Assembly (NCBI GenBank): GCA_013398055.1
Contig: VZRS01009482.1
Span: 155,229 to 219,228, forward strand
Length of the DNA stretch: 64,000 bases
Source: Ifrita kowaldi
Taxonomy: Eukaryota > Chordata > Aves > Passeriformes > Cinclosomatidae
Direction: 5' to 3'
Shown here: in pieces, positions 11,466 to 24,300 of the stretch
How the letters are laid out: each line of letters starts with the position of its first letter
How positions within the stretch are numbered: position 1 is the stretch's first letter
Notes under the pieces: generated by a model
What the model was told of the DNA's origin: nothing
The model's database searches: none
What the model saw: the letters and a program-made list of their open reading frames with translations, nothing else
Position numbers and translations under genes: made by a program

Positions 11466-14400
11466 CTAACGTGGGCATGTGCTGACCCACCACAGACATG
11501 TCGAAGCGCATAAGGTGACTTATGAGAAAATTAAATGCCCGTTTTTCTTCAAAGTACCAAGGCGGAGGAACATCCAGATAGCAAAGCTGTCCACATTTAG
11601 CCATTTCTATGTAGGTATGGAAAGCAGGCCCTGGCAAGGACCAGTGCATGTGAGAAGGAGTGGAGCTTGGGAGTGAGCAGATTGATGTGTCTTTGTAGAG
11701 AGACCTGGACAATACAACAAGCTTTTGTTTGAAATGGTGAACTCAAGTGGACCTTGGCAGCAGTTGAAAGTATTTAATTCAGATGTCATTGTTAATTGAG
11801 GGTCAACGTGCATGTCACTGTCCTGTTGTCACTGAGGTGTGAATGCAGCATTTCTTTTTCTGTCAGTGTAAAATCCTTTCCAAAATGAATAATTTTCCTA
11901 AGGTCTGTTTCCAGGTAAAAGCCATGTTACATAGCTGAAGTTGAATTCCAAATATTTGGACTTTTAATAATTATGATACAACTGTAACAATATAGCACCT
12001 TCTGCAATTCATGTGAGTTTGCGTCCATTTCAGCAGCAAGAAATTGAGTGTCCCTTTGTAGTTGACAAAAACACAGCAACATAAGGGATCCTAGAGGAAA
12101 ACTTGCAGCAGGCAGGCCCTGTGGCCTTCAGTGACTCAAGTTATGTCAATGCCTTTCTGGGCAGGTGCAAGTTTAGCAGGACCCTATTGAAACCACTGTG
12201 GTTTGGCACATGTGCAGGGTTTTACCTTGTCTGGGGTAGAGTGCAAAAAACCAGTGTTGGTTCCGGTATGGTTTCCTCAACAGCGAAATGTTCATGCTGC
12301 TGGTTATGATGTCTGTTTTCTAAAGGTGTTTCGTCTGGAGGTTTTTATTAGCGGAAAATGTAGAATTGGTTCTACAGTTTATGTATGTATATAACCTTTG
12401 CCACCTTCTTGTGGAACAAAGCTTGTTCCCAGAATTTGTCTTTGGCGTGATGCTACTAACCAGTAATAAAAGGTGTTTTTTCAATTTTTATTAGTATTTT
12501 TTCCTGACAGCCATCCTTTGAAATGGGCCCAGCACTGTTTGTTTACCTTAGTGGTGTAAAGTATGTGTGAATGAATAGCATTCTGCTTGAGCTGTCTCGC
12601 CTTCTTTCCATCTGTTTGCATGTCTCTATGGTGGAAAACAGCACAAAGACTCCCAGCGGAGTATTCTTAAGGCATCAGTGAAGAATATCATCCAAAGCAG
12701 ATGAGTTTGCTGTTCTTCCCTTACTTGACCTTTATTTACATACTTTTATTTACAAACCTATTGAAAATGAGTGGGCTTTTTTTGCATGTAATGTGCGGTT
12801 ACACTGCTAGAATGGTAGTATAAATAGGTGTTAAATAAGCCTGCGAGATATTTTGGTGTAGGTTTTAAGAAATGTAGTGACACCTTAGCAGAATGTCAAT
12901 TTAAGTATTTCAGTGTGTTAAACTAATTGTGAATGTAAGCGACTTAAATTTCTGGTATGTTCTGCTTGTGCATGGAAGTGCGTAAGGGCAGTTGATCACC
13001 TTTGTCCTGCTCGTGCAAGGCATGTATGGAAAGTGGGAGCCGAAAGGTGAAAGTTCACAAATGCTTCTGATTCACTAAACACTCAGATGTAGTTAGCAGT
13101 GGTTTATTGGAGAAGCAGAGCACAGGAGGCTCTGGAATGAAGAAGTAGTGTTTTCCCTTAAAGCCAGTCGCAGCTGTGCTGCGCCACGTACTGCAGGATG
13201 AAGCCAGCTAAACTAAACTAACAGCTTGCTGCTGCTCTAGAGGTGTGATCTCCTTTGTGGATGTGCACTTCTGCTCTCTCTTGTGTGTCAGCTCTGCTGC
13301 TTGTCCAGCCTGTTGGTGAGTGAAGTCACTGGAGTTGTGGTTTGGTGGTAGCCTGGGCTGATGTACTGGGTGGCTGCCTCACTCGGAGCCCTTGTATGTG
13401 CTAGAACCTGCACCAACCTGTTCTGGTGCATTGTCCAAGCAGAGGGATATTTTTCTAGTTCTCTTCAGTGGGTGGGAGTCTTTTGATTCAGCTCACGGAA
13501 ATGGTTTGGCACAGGTTTGGGTGAATGTTGAAGCTGGCACAAGGGAAAGAGTAGGAACATGCAGCCAGAGGGAGGTAAGAGCCTATGCCACCAGAAGTGA
13601 GTTTGGCTTAGGTTGCTGTGAAACTGCAGCCTGAGAGCTGTTAGACCTACTCATGGGGGACGTTTTATTTGGTTCAGTGGAAGGTTGATCTGTTTGGTTT
13701 TTTGCTGTGTGGGGTTGGAGGCTTCTTTGCTGGTTTAATAAGCTGAAGAAGCTTGCTTTAAGCACGAGACTGCCAGAGCAGATATCGAAGCAGGGAAACT
13801 TGGAGAAATGAGATAGGAAGAACCATCTGTGTCTATGGGGTAGTTGTAGATAGCTGAGGTGGCTTGTCTGACTGCCTGTGTTTACCACACTGCATTTCAT
13901 GGCATTATTTTCTCTGAATTCAAGAAACTTTTTATTGGGCGTGTTCTGCAAAACCTGTGAGAAGATATTAAATAGAGCAATTTGAAACTCTTCTAAAGAA
14001 AGTATTTTCCCTTTGAGAAAATGCTGATTGATTTTTTAAAAAATATATATATATATATTTATATAGGTTTTTTAAGTTATAGGGAGGAGACCTATGATGA
14101 CATTTTTTGAAAATTGAGAACAATGAAAGTAGCTGCATAGGTTCATTAAAACTGAATCATCTGGTCACTTGCTCTGGAAAGGAAGACAGTTTTGTTGGAA
14201 ACTTTTAGGGTTTTTATTGCAATATAAATAAGAACAATAATGTGATTGATTTCTACCTCCTTTGTTGCATATTTCTGTCACACACATTATTGTTCTGGGG
14301 AGTTATAGAGACCACAGGATCTTTACTGGAATGTTTTGTTTAGAATGTTAGTATTTTTACTTAGTTTGTTTTTAATAAGGTGGAAACAAAAAATTCCAAA

Positions 14401-17400
14401 CAAACCAGAGCAACCTCACTAAAATGCTATTTCTCCACAGGCTCTCTCCAGTCAGATTCTGGGCCTTAATCTGGTGTGCTTTCCTATTTTCACTACCTTT
14501 TTATTCTGTGTCTACTGACTAAAGTGGACGTGCAGGAAAGTTTACAGTAATATAGTGAATTTTAGTTATGAACTGCATTGTTTGATTATCTGTCCTTGCT
14601 GTCACATTGGGTCTGAGTACCACAGTATTCTGATATTATCTCAAGTGCACAAGAAATTTTTAACATATTCAGTATCTGCATTGTTTCACTTTGAGTTCTG
14701 GCCAGTGTTCCTTGAGAAAGAATAGCCCGCTATGGATAGAACTTTCCTTATTTAAAAATAAAATGAAATTACCAAATATGGAAGCCAGTAATTAAATTTG
14801 TCTGAGTTGATGATGAAGACCTATGTGATTTGTACTTGAATGTGTGGTTAAAAGTACAGGTGGTCAATAGTACAAGGGAAGGCTTTGGTTTAATTTAATA
14901 TTACTCTGTTTTACTTATCACAAATGCTCGTCTGTGGTTTGTTTTTATACAATGGCTGTAAATTTTGCACATGAGTTTTGCTATGCTGATTGAAACATCT
15001 CTGGGTTGAGTTTTGTTGGGTTTTTTCCCCCTTCCCCTATTTCTGTTTCTCCACAGTAGTTTCCAGGAACTTTTTCAACTCTAGTGAGCAGTTTTAGATT
15101 ATGGGTGAAATCATCTATTTTTGGTTGGTTGATTGACTGAGTGCTTTGGGGTTTTTTTTGCCAAAACAAGATTTAGTTCAGGGTTGGATCAATTCTTTAC
15201 ACTCCCACAACTCCCACATCAAACTGGCGCTGACTTGTTTTTGAAGCTGAGAACAATGAGCTGTGTCCAGTATAACAAATTAAGGTTGAATATTTCACTG
15301 TTCAACATGCTGAGAGGTTATAGGGGTACATTTGTGTAGTGTGTCTGATGAAGTTCAGTGAACATTAATTTGCAGGCATCATGGACTTTTTACAGATAAA
15401 TGAAGAATTTAATACAACAATGCTGAGCAGTTGTTCCCATGTTAATGCAAAACTACGTATTTGGCCTTAAGAAGTAAAGAATGAGATGGTCTGAAATTCT
15501 TCATTAAATTCTTGGGTCTGAGACTGTTTTGGTGGTGATGTCCTTTAGGGTTCACTGGATCATAACAAGAACAGCTCGAGCTTAGTCCTCCCCAAGGGGT
15601 GCCAGCGACCCTGGAGCTGGGAGAAAGCATGATTAGGAAAAGGGTAATTTGAAGATTTAGTTGCTGAACTGACTCTTATATTTAAGAAGTGGAAAGATAG
15701 GCATCTTGCAGAAGAGAAGTCAGCATTTTTCAACTGGAAACTTCTTTGTCTGCATGCCTGTGTCCTTCAATGCTGATCTGGAAATTGTTCTGCTTGTCCA
15801 TACCAAGTGTAACCATTTATCCTTTTTTATTCAGAGACAAGAAAAAAAGTCCTCATCAAGTAGATCACCTGTTTTAAATAAATTCATACAGTGTACCTAT
15901 GATCCACTAGTCTGTCCGTGTGTGCACAAGAAGCCCTTAAAAAGAGGACTAAGGGGAGCATTCAGGGTAGGGGAGTGGGTGCCGCTATTTTATTTATTTC
16001 TTTGTTTAGTCAGTGAGCTCACAAATTCAAGAAGCAGTGGAGTTGATGGCCAGCTGAACATTGCTTCCCTCTTTTCCATGGGATTCAGTCTGTTTTGTTT
16101 TGGTAGTCCTGATGCAGATTTAGGAGCTTCAGTTTCAATAATTGCTTCAGGCACCATGACAGCAAAACACTTAAGATCCAAAGAGCACAAATAATATACT
16201 TTTCCTGTAATGATCTCTGACCGATGCTGGTGTGTTGTGTCTTGCAAGCGTTAAGAAGATGAGGTGATTAGGCATTTTTCATAGCCCATCGAAGTTACTG
16301 CACACATTTCTACTGTATTTCATAGTCTTTGACTGTAGCTTGCTTGAGGTAAATATAGATACTAACCAAAGTTTTTCTGGAAGTTAAATAACATAGCCTA
16401 TACATGGAAATTCTTCAGCATATCTTGAAATTCAAGTTAGTGGCAAGAAAAAAACCTGCTTGCAGTTACTTGGCCAGGAGTGTAGACTGAACCCCAAAGA
16501 ATGTTGTGCCCTCTGAAGAAACAGCTCTTCTAAAAATGAAGGCTGGTCTTAGGAAAAGAATTAAATGACTTCTGATAGTCAGTGGAGTGATTTCCTAGCC
16601 AAAGAAATAGTAGAAGGACAAATAATAATAAGTATCATTACTAAGTGATTAAATGGACCTTCTTCCTGTAGGCTAGAGGCAAAGCAAGGCACAGAAGTAT
16701 ATAATTGCTTAGGCAGAGGTGAGTTTGTAGCCAGAGAATGACCCACAGAACTATGATTGCCCAAAGACCTTGCTGTACCTGTGTTGTAAGCAATCATTTC
16801 CTGTCAGGGCAACAAATGATAAGTCTGGGTTGTTGCATAAAGAATGGGGATAGACAGCAAAGGGTAAAATGAGTCATAACCTCATTGCAAGAAGCTTTTG
16901 CCAAAGTGGTTGTTGTTTACAGATGGAAAAAGGTGTAATATTTGTGAAAAAATTTGTCAATATTTGCTTTCAAGAGTCTAGCCTTTGTTGTCCCGAAATG
17001 GGTTCTTTCACCCAGTGTGCAAGAGGCCAATCCACACAGAGTCAAGGTATTTGATTTATTTAGTTCAGCACAGAAAGGGGCTCTAGCTGGCAAATTCACA
17101 AAGCCAGTACACCAATTATCAAAACTTTTCATTATTTATACATTTTGATAAGCAAAGGCATTAATGTTTATTGGCTATAATTTATATAGTTATCTTATTA
17201 ATTAATATTTTATTTCTATTTGTTAAATGACTCTCTTGCTTCTTCTGCTAATCAGCCCACATGCTCAGTCTTCCTTTGAGTATGTGGGTTTCTTGAGTTG
17301 GTGTCTGTGAGTCAGTGGTTGTGGTCTTCCCCTGCCAGAATTGCCTTTTACCTAGTTAGCACATTAGTTTGATGAGTTGGCTTTGTTTATTCCTCCTAAT

Positions 17401-17860
17401 CTGGTTCCTGCTGGCCTTATCTTGGACATTCTGCCCAGTGTCCTTGCAGTCTATCAGTTCAGCATTCCGTTGTGATTCTCTTTCTCAAATTTTGTACTCT
17501 TGAAGTTCTCCCTTTTTTTTCTTTCTCTATAGCTGCAGTCACTGAGGCATGTTAAGCTGCGATTACCGAGCTGTTAAATATACTTCATCTATTTGGAAGC
17601 TGTGCATCACCTTGATTAAAAATCTGGAAACTACAGAGTAGTGCTGTTGACACTCTCCAATTAAAGTTGATGTAGTTCTGTGTGTTTTGTTTCAATAAGC
17701 ATCTCATACAATATGTGCCATATGAAATTTTATTTTGATAGTGCTAAAGTAATTTGCCATGAACTTCTTTTCTTTATGCTTATTATCTGTAGTTAAATGC
17801 AATGCTTTAGCATGGTTTAGTTTCTTTGCTTTGATGACCTTGTGTTTGTATCCATGGAAA
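11466..17860 (+). other. Intron 1 of SH3D19, first unique stretch
   Basis: This is AT-rich intronic sequence. It includes a short AT run at 14,041-14,066 and many poly-T and poly-A tracts. No exon with matching phase, RNA gene or clear repeat was recognised. Open frames on either strand are short and without family signatures. Confidence 0.6.
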
Positions 17861-17864
17861 TGTT

Positions 17865-18300
17865 GTCTGGAAGGGAGCTCTGGGGTTACCTAGTCCAGCC
17901 TCCTTCTTGAAGCAGGCCTGTTGCCAAGGCTAGATCCATCCAGCCAAGGCTTTGTCTAGCTGGATGGATCAAGGCTGTGTCTTGAAAAGTCTCCTGAAAG
18001 AAAGGGATTTACAGCCTCTTCAGGTAACCTGTTTCAGTGCTTCACTTATTCCTAATGGAAGAACTTTTGCTCCCATACAACCTGAACCTCCCAAGCTACA
18101 TTTGTGACCATTGCCCCATTCAGTATTGTCCACTAACACCAGGAAGAGTTTGCATTTGTGATCTTTGCTGCTACCCTACAAGTAGCTGTGTGCTGTGGTT
18201 AAATAGCTTCTTTGCTTTCTCTTATCTGGGGTAAAGGAGTCTGGCCCCTTCAGCCTTCTCATTGCACGGTCCTGCCTTGCTTATTCAGGTTCTCAAACTG
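17865..18300 (-). repeat. Old, diverged CR1 LINE fragment
   Basis: Diverged CR1 blocks in minus orientation are visible. A 'ctggaagggagctctgg..ttacctagtccagcc' tail region is followed by 'cttcaggtaacctgtttcagtgcttcac', corresponding to the 'gggcagcctgttccagtgc' block. A later 'ggagtctggccccttcagcc' block follows. Divergence is high and the boundaries are approximate. It contains a 12-bp inverted repeat at 17,933-17,944 and 17,959-17,970. Confidence 0.7.
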
Positions 18301-21300
18301 TACAAAAAATGTAGTGGAAGTGTTATTTTCATTGCTGGCCAAGATTTTTTACTCTGCTCCTGAAAAACAGTATGCACAAAAGGCTCTGTGACATTCCAAC
18401 AGCAGATTTGGGAACACAATATATCATCTGTCGATCTGTGGTTCATGCTTGGCAAGCATCATTCCCTTTAGTGAAGGACAAAAATAAGTTTTGTGGGATA
18501 GCATAGATGTAGTGGTTGATGGCACATACCAAAAAACTTACCCTTTTTCCCCTCAACGTTGTATAAATTTTGGCAGACATGGGATCTTATGTATATCAAT
18601 ATTTTTTAATTGACCACTTGATGTAGTGCTGTTACACTAATTGCGTCAGGTGATGTTTTAAATCTGTAGAGATTTGTATGGATTTCATGTGTTTTTGTAA
18701 AAACATCAATTTGACAATTCTGACTTGAGAATTTAGAATCTTCTGACAAAAGTTAATGGAATGCTAAATAAGATGCTTCAAAGATGAACCTAATTGATTT
18801 AGGAAATCTTGCATGTGTTATAAAACAAGTCTATCCCTGTTTTCCTGCTTTCTATGGCTGTATTTGGATCCAGCCTTAAGAGCTGGATGACAGCAAGGCC
18901 GAAAAGGTTCACCCTGAAGTAGAAGCTGAATACAACAAATGTTACTGTTAATTTTTTTTTCTTTTCCCTAAGCTTTTAAAGAGGTCGTAGTATTTATTTT
19001 GTCTGTGCGTTACTACCTCAGTCAGCTTGTTCAGGCTTTTGAAGAAAACATGATTGGATCAGAACATGCTAAAGATTTCACATGACTGACACTGTTACTC
19101 CTGTGACTGATAGTGGGCACACTGTCAGCCTTTCAGAGCTGTGCTAGTAGCTCGTGTGTTCCAGTGCACAAACTGAAAAAACAAATGTCTTCAGGAAAGT
19201 ATGCAAGAAACACCTCCTAGGATTCAATTTTTACTTCCAAGAGAGATGCCTTCCTCTCTGCAGTCAATTTCTTAGCAACTTCTGGAAGGCTGCATATGAA
19301 AGGCCCTGCTAAATTGCTGCCAGTGGATTTATCTGTCATGAATTAAATTCCTTTTTTGAATCCACTTAGACTTTTAGTCTTCATGGTAGTAAGGAACACA
19401 ATCATTCATTATATGAAATCAGTTACTGCCTTTTACATACTGGTAGGTATGTCTGCTGGGTATTCACTGGTTCTTGAATTATGATGATAAATTTCTTATC
19501 TTTATTCTGCTTCTTAATTTGGTCTTGATTGTGGTGATTTACTTCCTTAAAAACTTCAGTAAATTTTCAAGCACTGTTTCCGACAAAAGGATTTCTGATC
19601 CATTCTCCTTCTAGACAGAATATTGTATGCATAAAAGAAGCTGTTTGACTTTTTCTTCAGATTCTATTTATAAGATATAAGCTAAAATTAATATAATTTG
19701 TTTTCTCAAGGTGATAATTTTGTATTCATCATTAATTCCTTCTTGCATTAAAACCTGAGTGCTCAATATCACAGATCTACACATGAAAATTGGTTCAGGT
19801 TGTGCACATCTGTGCTAAGTCATTTACAAGAATTTTTGAGTGTACAGTGTGCTGTGATCTTATTTGTTATTAAAATACTGTTGGTTCATCCTATTGGAGA
19901 GATGGGATGTAAATGCCTGGAAACAAGCTCAGCATTTCAATACATTTCTCATAGTAAATTCCTCCATTGGTGTGCTGTATTCATTTTATAACTGTCTGCA
20001 CTGTAAATTTAGGGTACAAAACTAATAGAAATGTGGGACTTGGGATCAAAATAGAAGATTTATAAGAAGTCTCTCTGCTTCTACCTAGCACTTGAAGAAC
20101 AGCATTGTCAGCTGCCACAGTTCAACGGATGGCAAATGCTCTACACTTCGTCATTTGTCTTAAGCTTGCCATTCCTTGCAAGTATGTCTGACACAATACC
20201 CAGTGAGCTCCAAACTGGGATGATAAGTTCACCTGAAAATAGAGTTCTTGAGGCTGGGCACCTGCCACATCCTACCTGGACAGTCTACCATGTCCATTGT
20301 TCAAGCAGGTCAAGTCTGTGCTTGGAAGAGCATCACGGCCAGCGTGGAGCAGGTATCACTGAATGATGAGATGGGATAATGCTGCAGACCTCATGTATTC
20401 AGCACTTACAAGCCTAACTTTATGAAAAAACTGGGGTTTTTTCTGTTCTAGTGTGCAAAGCTTACTGAAGATTGCCAATATCACCTCTGGGTAATGCGTG
20501 GTAGCAGCTGCCATGACATCAGGCACATTTCATTTCTCTAATTGCTGCCCACTAGCTTGATGTTTGTGGATCCATTATCAAGAACTATTTGAAGTGTGTC
20601 ATTATGGTATTCTGGCACCATAACAATGTAGAGGTACTTATTAGCGTATTTAGAGAGGTTGAATGCCTCTGACAGGATCTGTAGGCCTTTTTGGTGAGCA
20701 CACAGAATTGGGGAAAGGTCTAGGAGCACATGGGAGGGTAGTTATTTCCTCCAAGGTACCAAACAATTGGAACTGTTTCTTCCAGCATTACCAGAGTGTC
20801 CAGAAGAGCTGTGTTTATCTGTGGTAAGCACACGATTCTTTGTTTTGAGGGTTTCTGAATGTTTAATAGCTTTGCCATCCTTTTGCTTGGTCATTTTAAG
20901 TTGCCACATTATATTTGAAGCCTTTCATTGAACTGTAGGTGAAACTGCTTTGTGTTACCATGAGTAGCAACTGAATGGATGAAATTTGCATTTAGAAGAC
21001 TGAGAACAAGATACAGTAGCCTCATGTCAAGGGTAGAAGCAGCTAAAGAATTACTTTTATAAAAGCTGCTTTTTCTACTGTGGATTTTTGAGGGACTGGG
21101 AGGAGAGGGAAGTACGATTGTCAAGTATTTGGAAAAAACGGGTGAGGAGGCTTTGTGAAATACTGTAATATTCTCAGAAATAAATACAGCAGTCAGCTTT
21201 GTCTATAGTACAAGGGCCATGTGAAAAATGAAAGGAGTATGTATCTGAGTAGTTGTTCAGAAGGCATTTCTTAGATTTGTGACTTGCAGGTTTCATTTTG

Positions 21301-24300
21301 TACACAGAGAGAAGTCCAGTATTTTTATTATGATTTGTATTATTTGTAAATTTAACCATGTTTTCAGTTTTTAAATAAAAAATAATACACCAAACTCTAT
21401 GTTGTGAGCCGTACTTATTTTTGTTGAGCCTACTTGAACTTGCTACCAAGTGCTACAAAAGCCCTGTGCTTTTATAAAACCCCAGGAAGGGTTGCCTACC
21501 TCTGTTTCATCACAGCAGGTGGTCTTTCTATTCTGTGAGTTGCTATTTCCTTCCTTGTCTTCTGTCTTTATAAAACATCATCTTCCTCTGTTTTGGAGCT
21601 TGGGAGGGTATGTTTCACATTGGTTAGGCAAGTGGGCCTGTCTTAGGGTAATGGCATTGTCCAGCAACTGCATCTTTCTGTCGCTGTCAAAGACACTGAG
21701 CACCTGTGGGCTTCTTCAGTAATCCTCTCCTCTTTGGCACTCTTACCAATTAGTGAGGACTTCCAATGTGCTCCCACTGTTGGAATTGACATTCCATTTC
21801 AAATTCCTGTCTCAAGTTGTAGTAAGATCCTAATTTAGTGTTGCTCAGATAAGTCTACATGCCTTCATTTTCCCATGGACACAAAAGATGTGGCTACAGA
21901 GGGATCAGTTGGACTGCATGCATGGGCCTTCTTCACAAGGTGACATCATGGTGCAAGGAATCCAGCTGTACATAGTGATTACTGGTCAGGTTGGTCTTCC
22001 AGGACCAAAGGGCACACATATGCAGATTTACATGCACACGTTAGGCCAGTAATGAAGGACTCTGAGGTACCTTAAAGGGGATTTAGTAGGTGTTTAACAC
22101 TTACCTTGGAGTAGATGTGGAGAAATTCATTGCACACCTCAGTAAAATGTCTTCAGAATGCCAGGTGGCTCACATCTTTAAAAATTGGATGCTGATCATT
22201 TCATTATTAAATGATACGCATTAAAACATTACTTGTTTCAGAAAGCTGGGCTTTCTGTTCTGTGGAATTCTGGCAGAGAGTTGCACAACTTTTAAGCATG
22301 TGCTCAAAGCTGTTGGATGAGGGTTATCTCAGGGTGCAACAAATTTTTTGTATATGTATATCATTAAACAAATCCATTTTTTGCACCTTCACATTAATCC
22401 CATTTATGATGTGTCTAGGTCTTGTGATCTTTGTTTGATGATAAAGTGCAAGAGACCTTTTTAGGAATAATCCATGTTAAAGTACTTCAGAAGAATCCAG
22501 TACATGTGAGAAGCAATTGTTACATTCAGTTTCCCAGATTTTTTATTTCTGTGTTGGGCAGAATTACCAATGTCATTGGAGGGAAAATATTTTGTTAATA
22601 GGCTAATTTCAAATGCACTTCCCTAGAAAATTAGTACTTGTAACAAAATCATTGAGATTTAAGACTGTTCTTGTTAGGTGAACTGGGTAAACAGCTTGGG
22701 GATTCTTTAATCATGAATAGTGACAAAGGACCACAAAATACTCCAAGAACAAGCTATTGAGTATTTCAGTGGTATCTTAAGAGAAATAAATACTTCCATT
22801 TGCCTAGTACATTTATTCTATTTTTAGAGATACTGCTGTTTTTGAATGGTTGAGTGTATTACAGTCCTTTCTTTTCATACATTATTTTCTTTCTCTCTGT
22901 CTTTTCATGTTCCCAGTCTCCAAATTCCTCCCACAGTGCAGACCTATGCACTTACTTGCATTCACTATCATGTCTGATATCTAAATTGGAAGCAATGTCA
23001 CCTTTATTCTGTCAGTGGCTTAACAGGATGAAATAGTCAAGAAAGAAATTTTCTTGTTTTTTTAAAGCCAAATTAGTTTCCTAATATACAGAGGGGGAAT
23101 ATCTTCTGAATTGCTATTCAGCACTTTATTGTGAATCCATGTCTTGCTACCCACTTTAAATATGACAGCTTCCAAGTGCTTAATGCATAAGATTACACTG
23201 GGGACTTTTGTTACTGAGGTTTGCCATCTCAACAGTAAAAACATATTGTTTCAGATTAACAAATTCAGAAAACTTTTTATTGTCCAATGAGACAGGATTC
23301 TTAGTTTGGTGAGGGGGTGGGAAGGGTGAAATTTGCAGTTTTTTACATCCAAGAATAAATGATCTTATTATACAGCATAGTAGATGGAGAGTCCAGCTTT
23401 TGAAACTAATAAGATAGAGTGTGGCTTCTCAAAAATGCTAAATGATTATCTGAAATGTATACAACAAAGGCTCTTTCTACAACACCTAGTTTTGTACTGT
23501 GTAGATAAAGGGAAATCGTTTAAATGGTGAAAGTGAAATCCCCTGCAGTACTAGACTTAAAGTGGCCAGAAATGCACGTTTAGGAAATGGTTGTTCAATA
23601 GGAAAATAACCAAGACAAACAAGCTAAATGCCCTGTGGAAAACTTAAAGAAAATGGTTCTTTTTAGTATTTATTGAAAGACGTTTATCATTACCTTAGTC
23701 ATTCCTCAGCAATATTTCTCTGTGCAGATTTTAGGTCTCCTGGCATGGAAAGTGCCCTGAAGTTGTGTAGTAAGGAGCATGTTGTGACAGGTGAATGTAC
23801 CTACACACAGGTGTTCAAAGCTGGAGGCTCTTTTGGTGCTGGATGTTCTGGTTCTTAAGCAGGACAAACCCCTGAGGAGGAAAATAATTGAATAAACTTG
23901 GATCTTGCATATGGTGTATGAATATTTATAAGATGGTCTGGTAATAGAGTGTCAGAAGGACAAGTTTATCCACACGTCTAACTAGTCCATTTATTGCATG
24001 TTGTATCAGCACCCTGTGACAGGCAGACATAGGTAAGACTGAGTGAGCTCTGTGGTCTAGCTGAGAATCTCTGCAGGCATGCTGAATCTCTGATTTGGGA
24101 AGAAAAAGGTAGTACAGTGCTCTTGAAAGATAATTTCCTTTTAATGGCAGTGCTAGCAACATCAGAGAATTCTCTTTCAGAAATATAGATTTAACATTTC
24201 TGAAATGCCTAGAGAGGAACGTATTTTGCGGTTATAAGTCTTCTGTTCTTCAGAATGTTGAGTCAATTGATACTTTCTGTATGAAAATATCAAAAAAATT

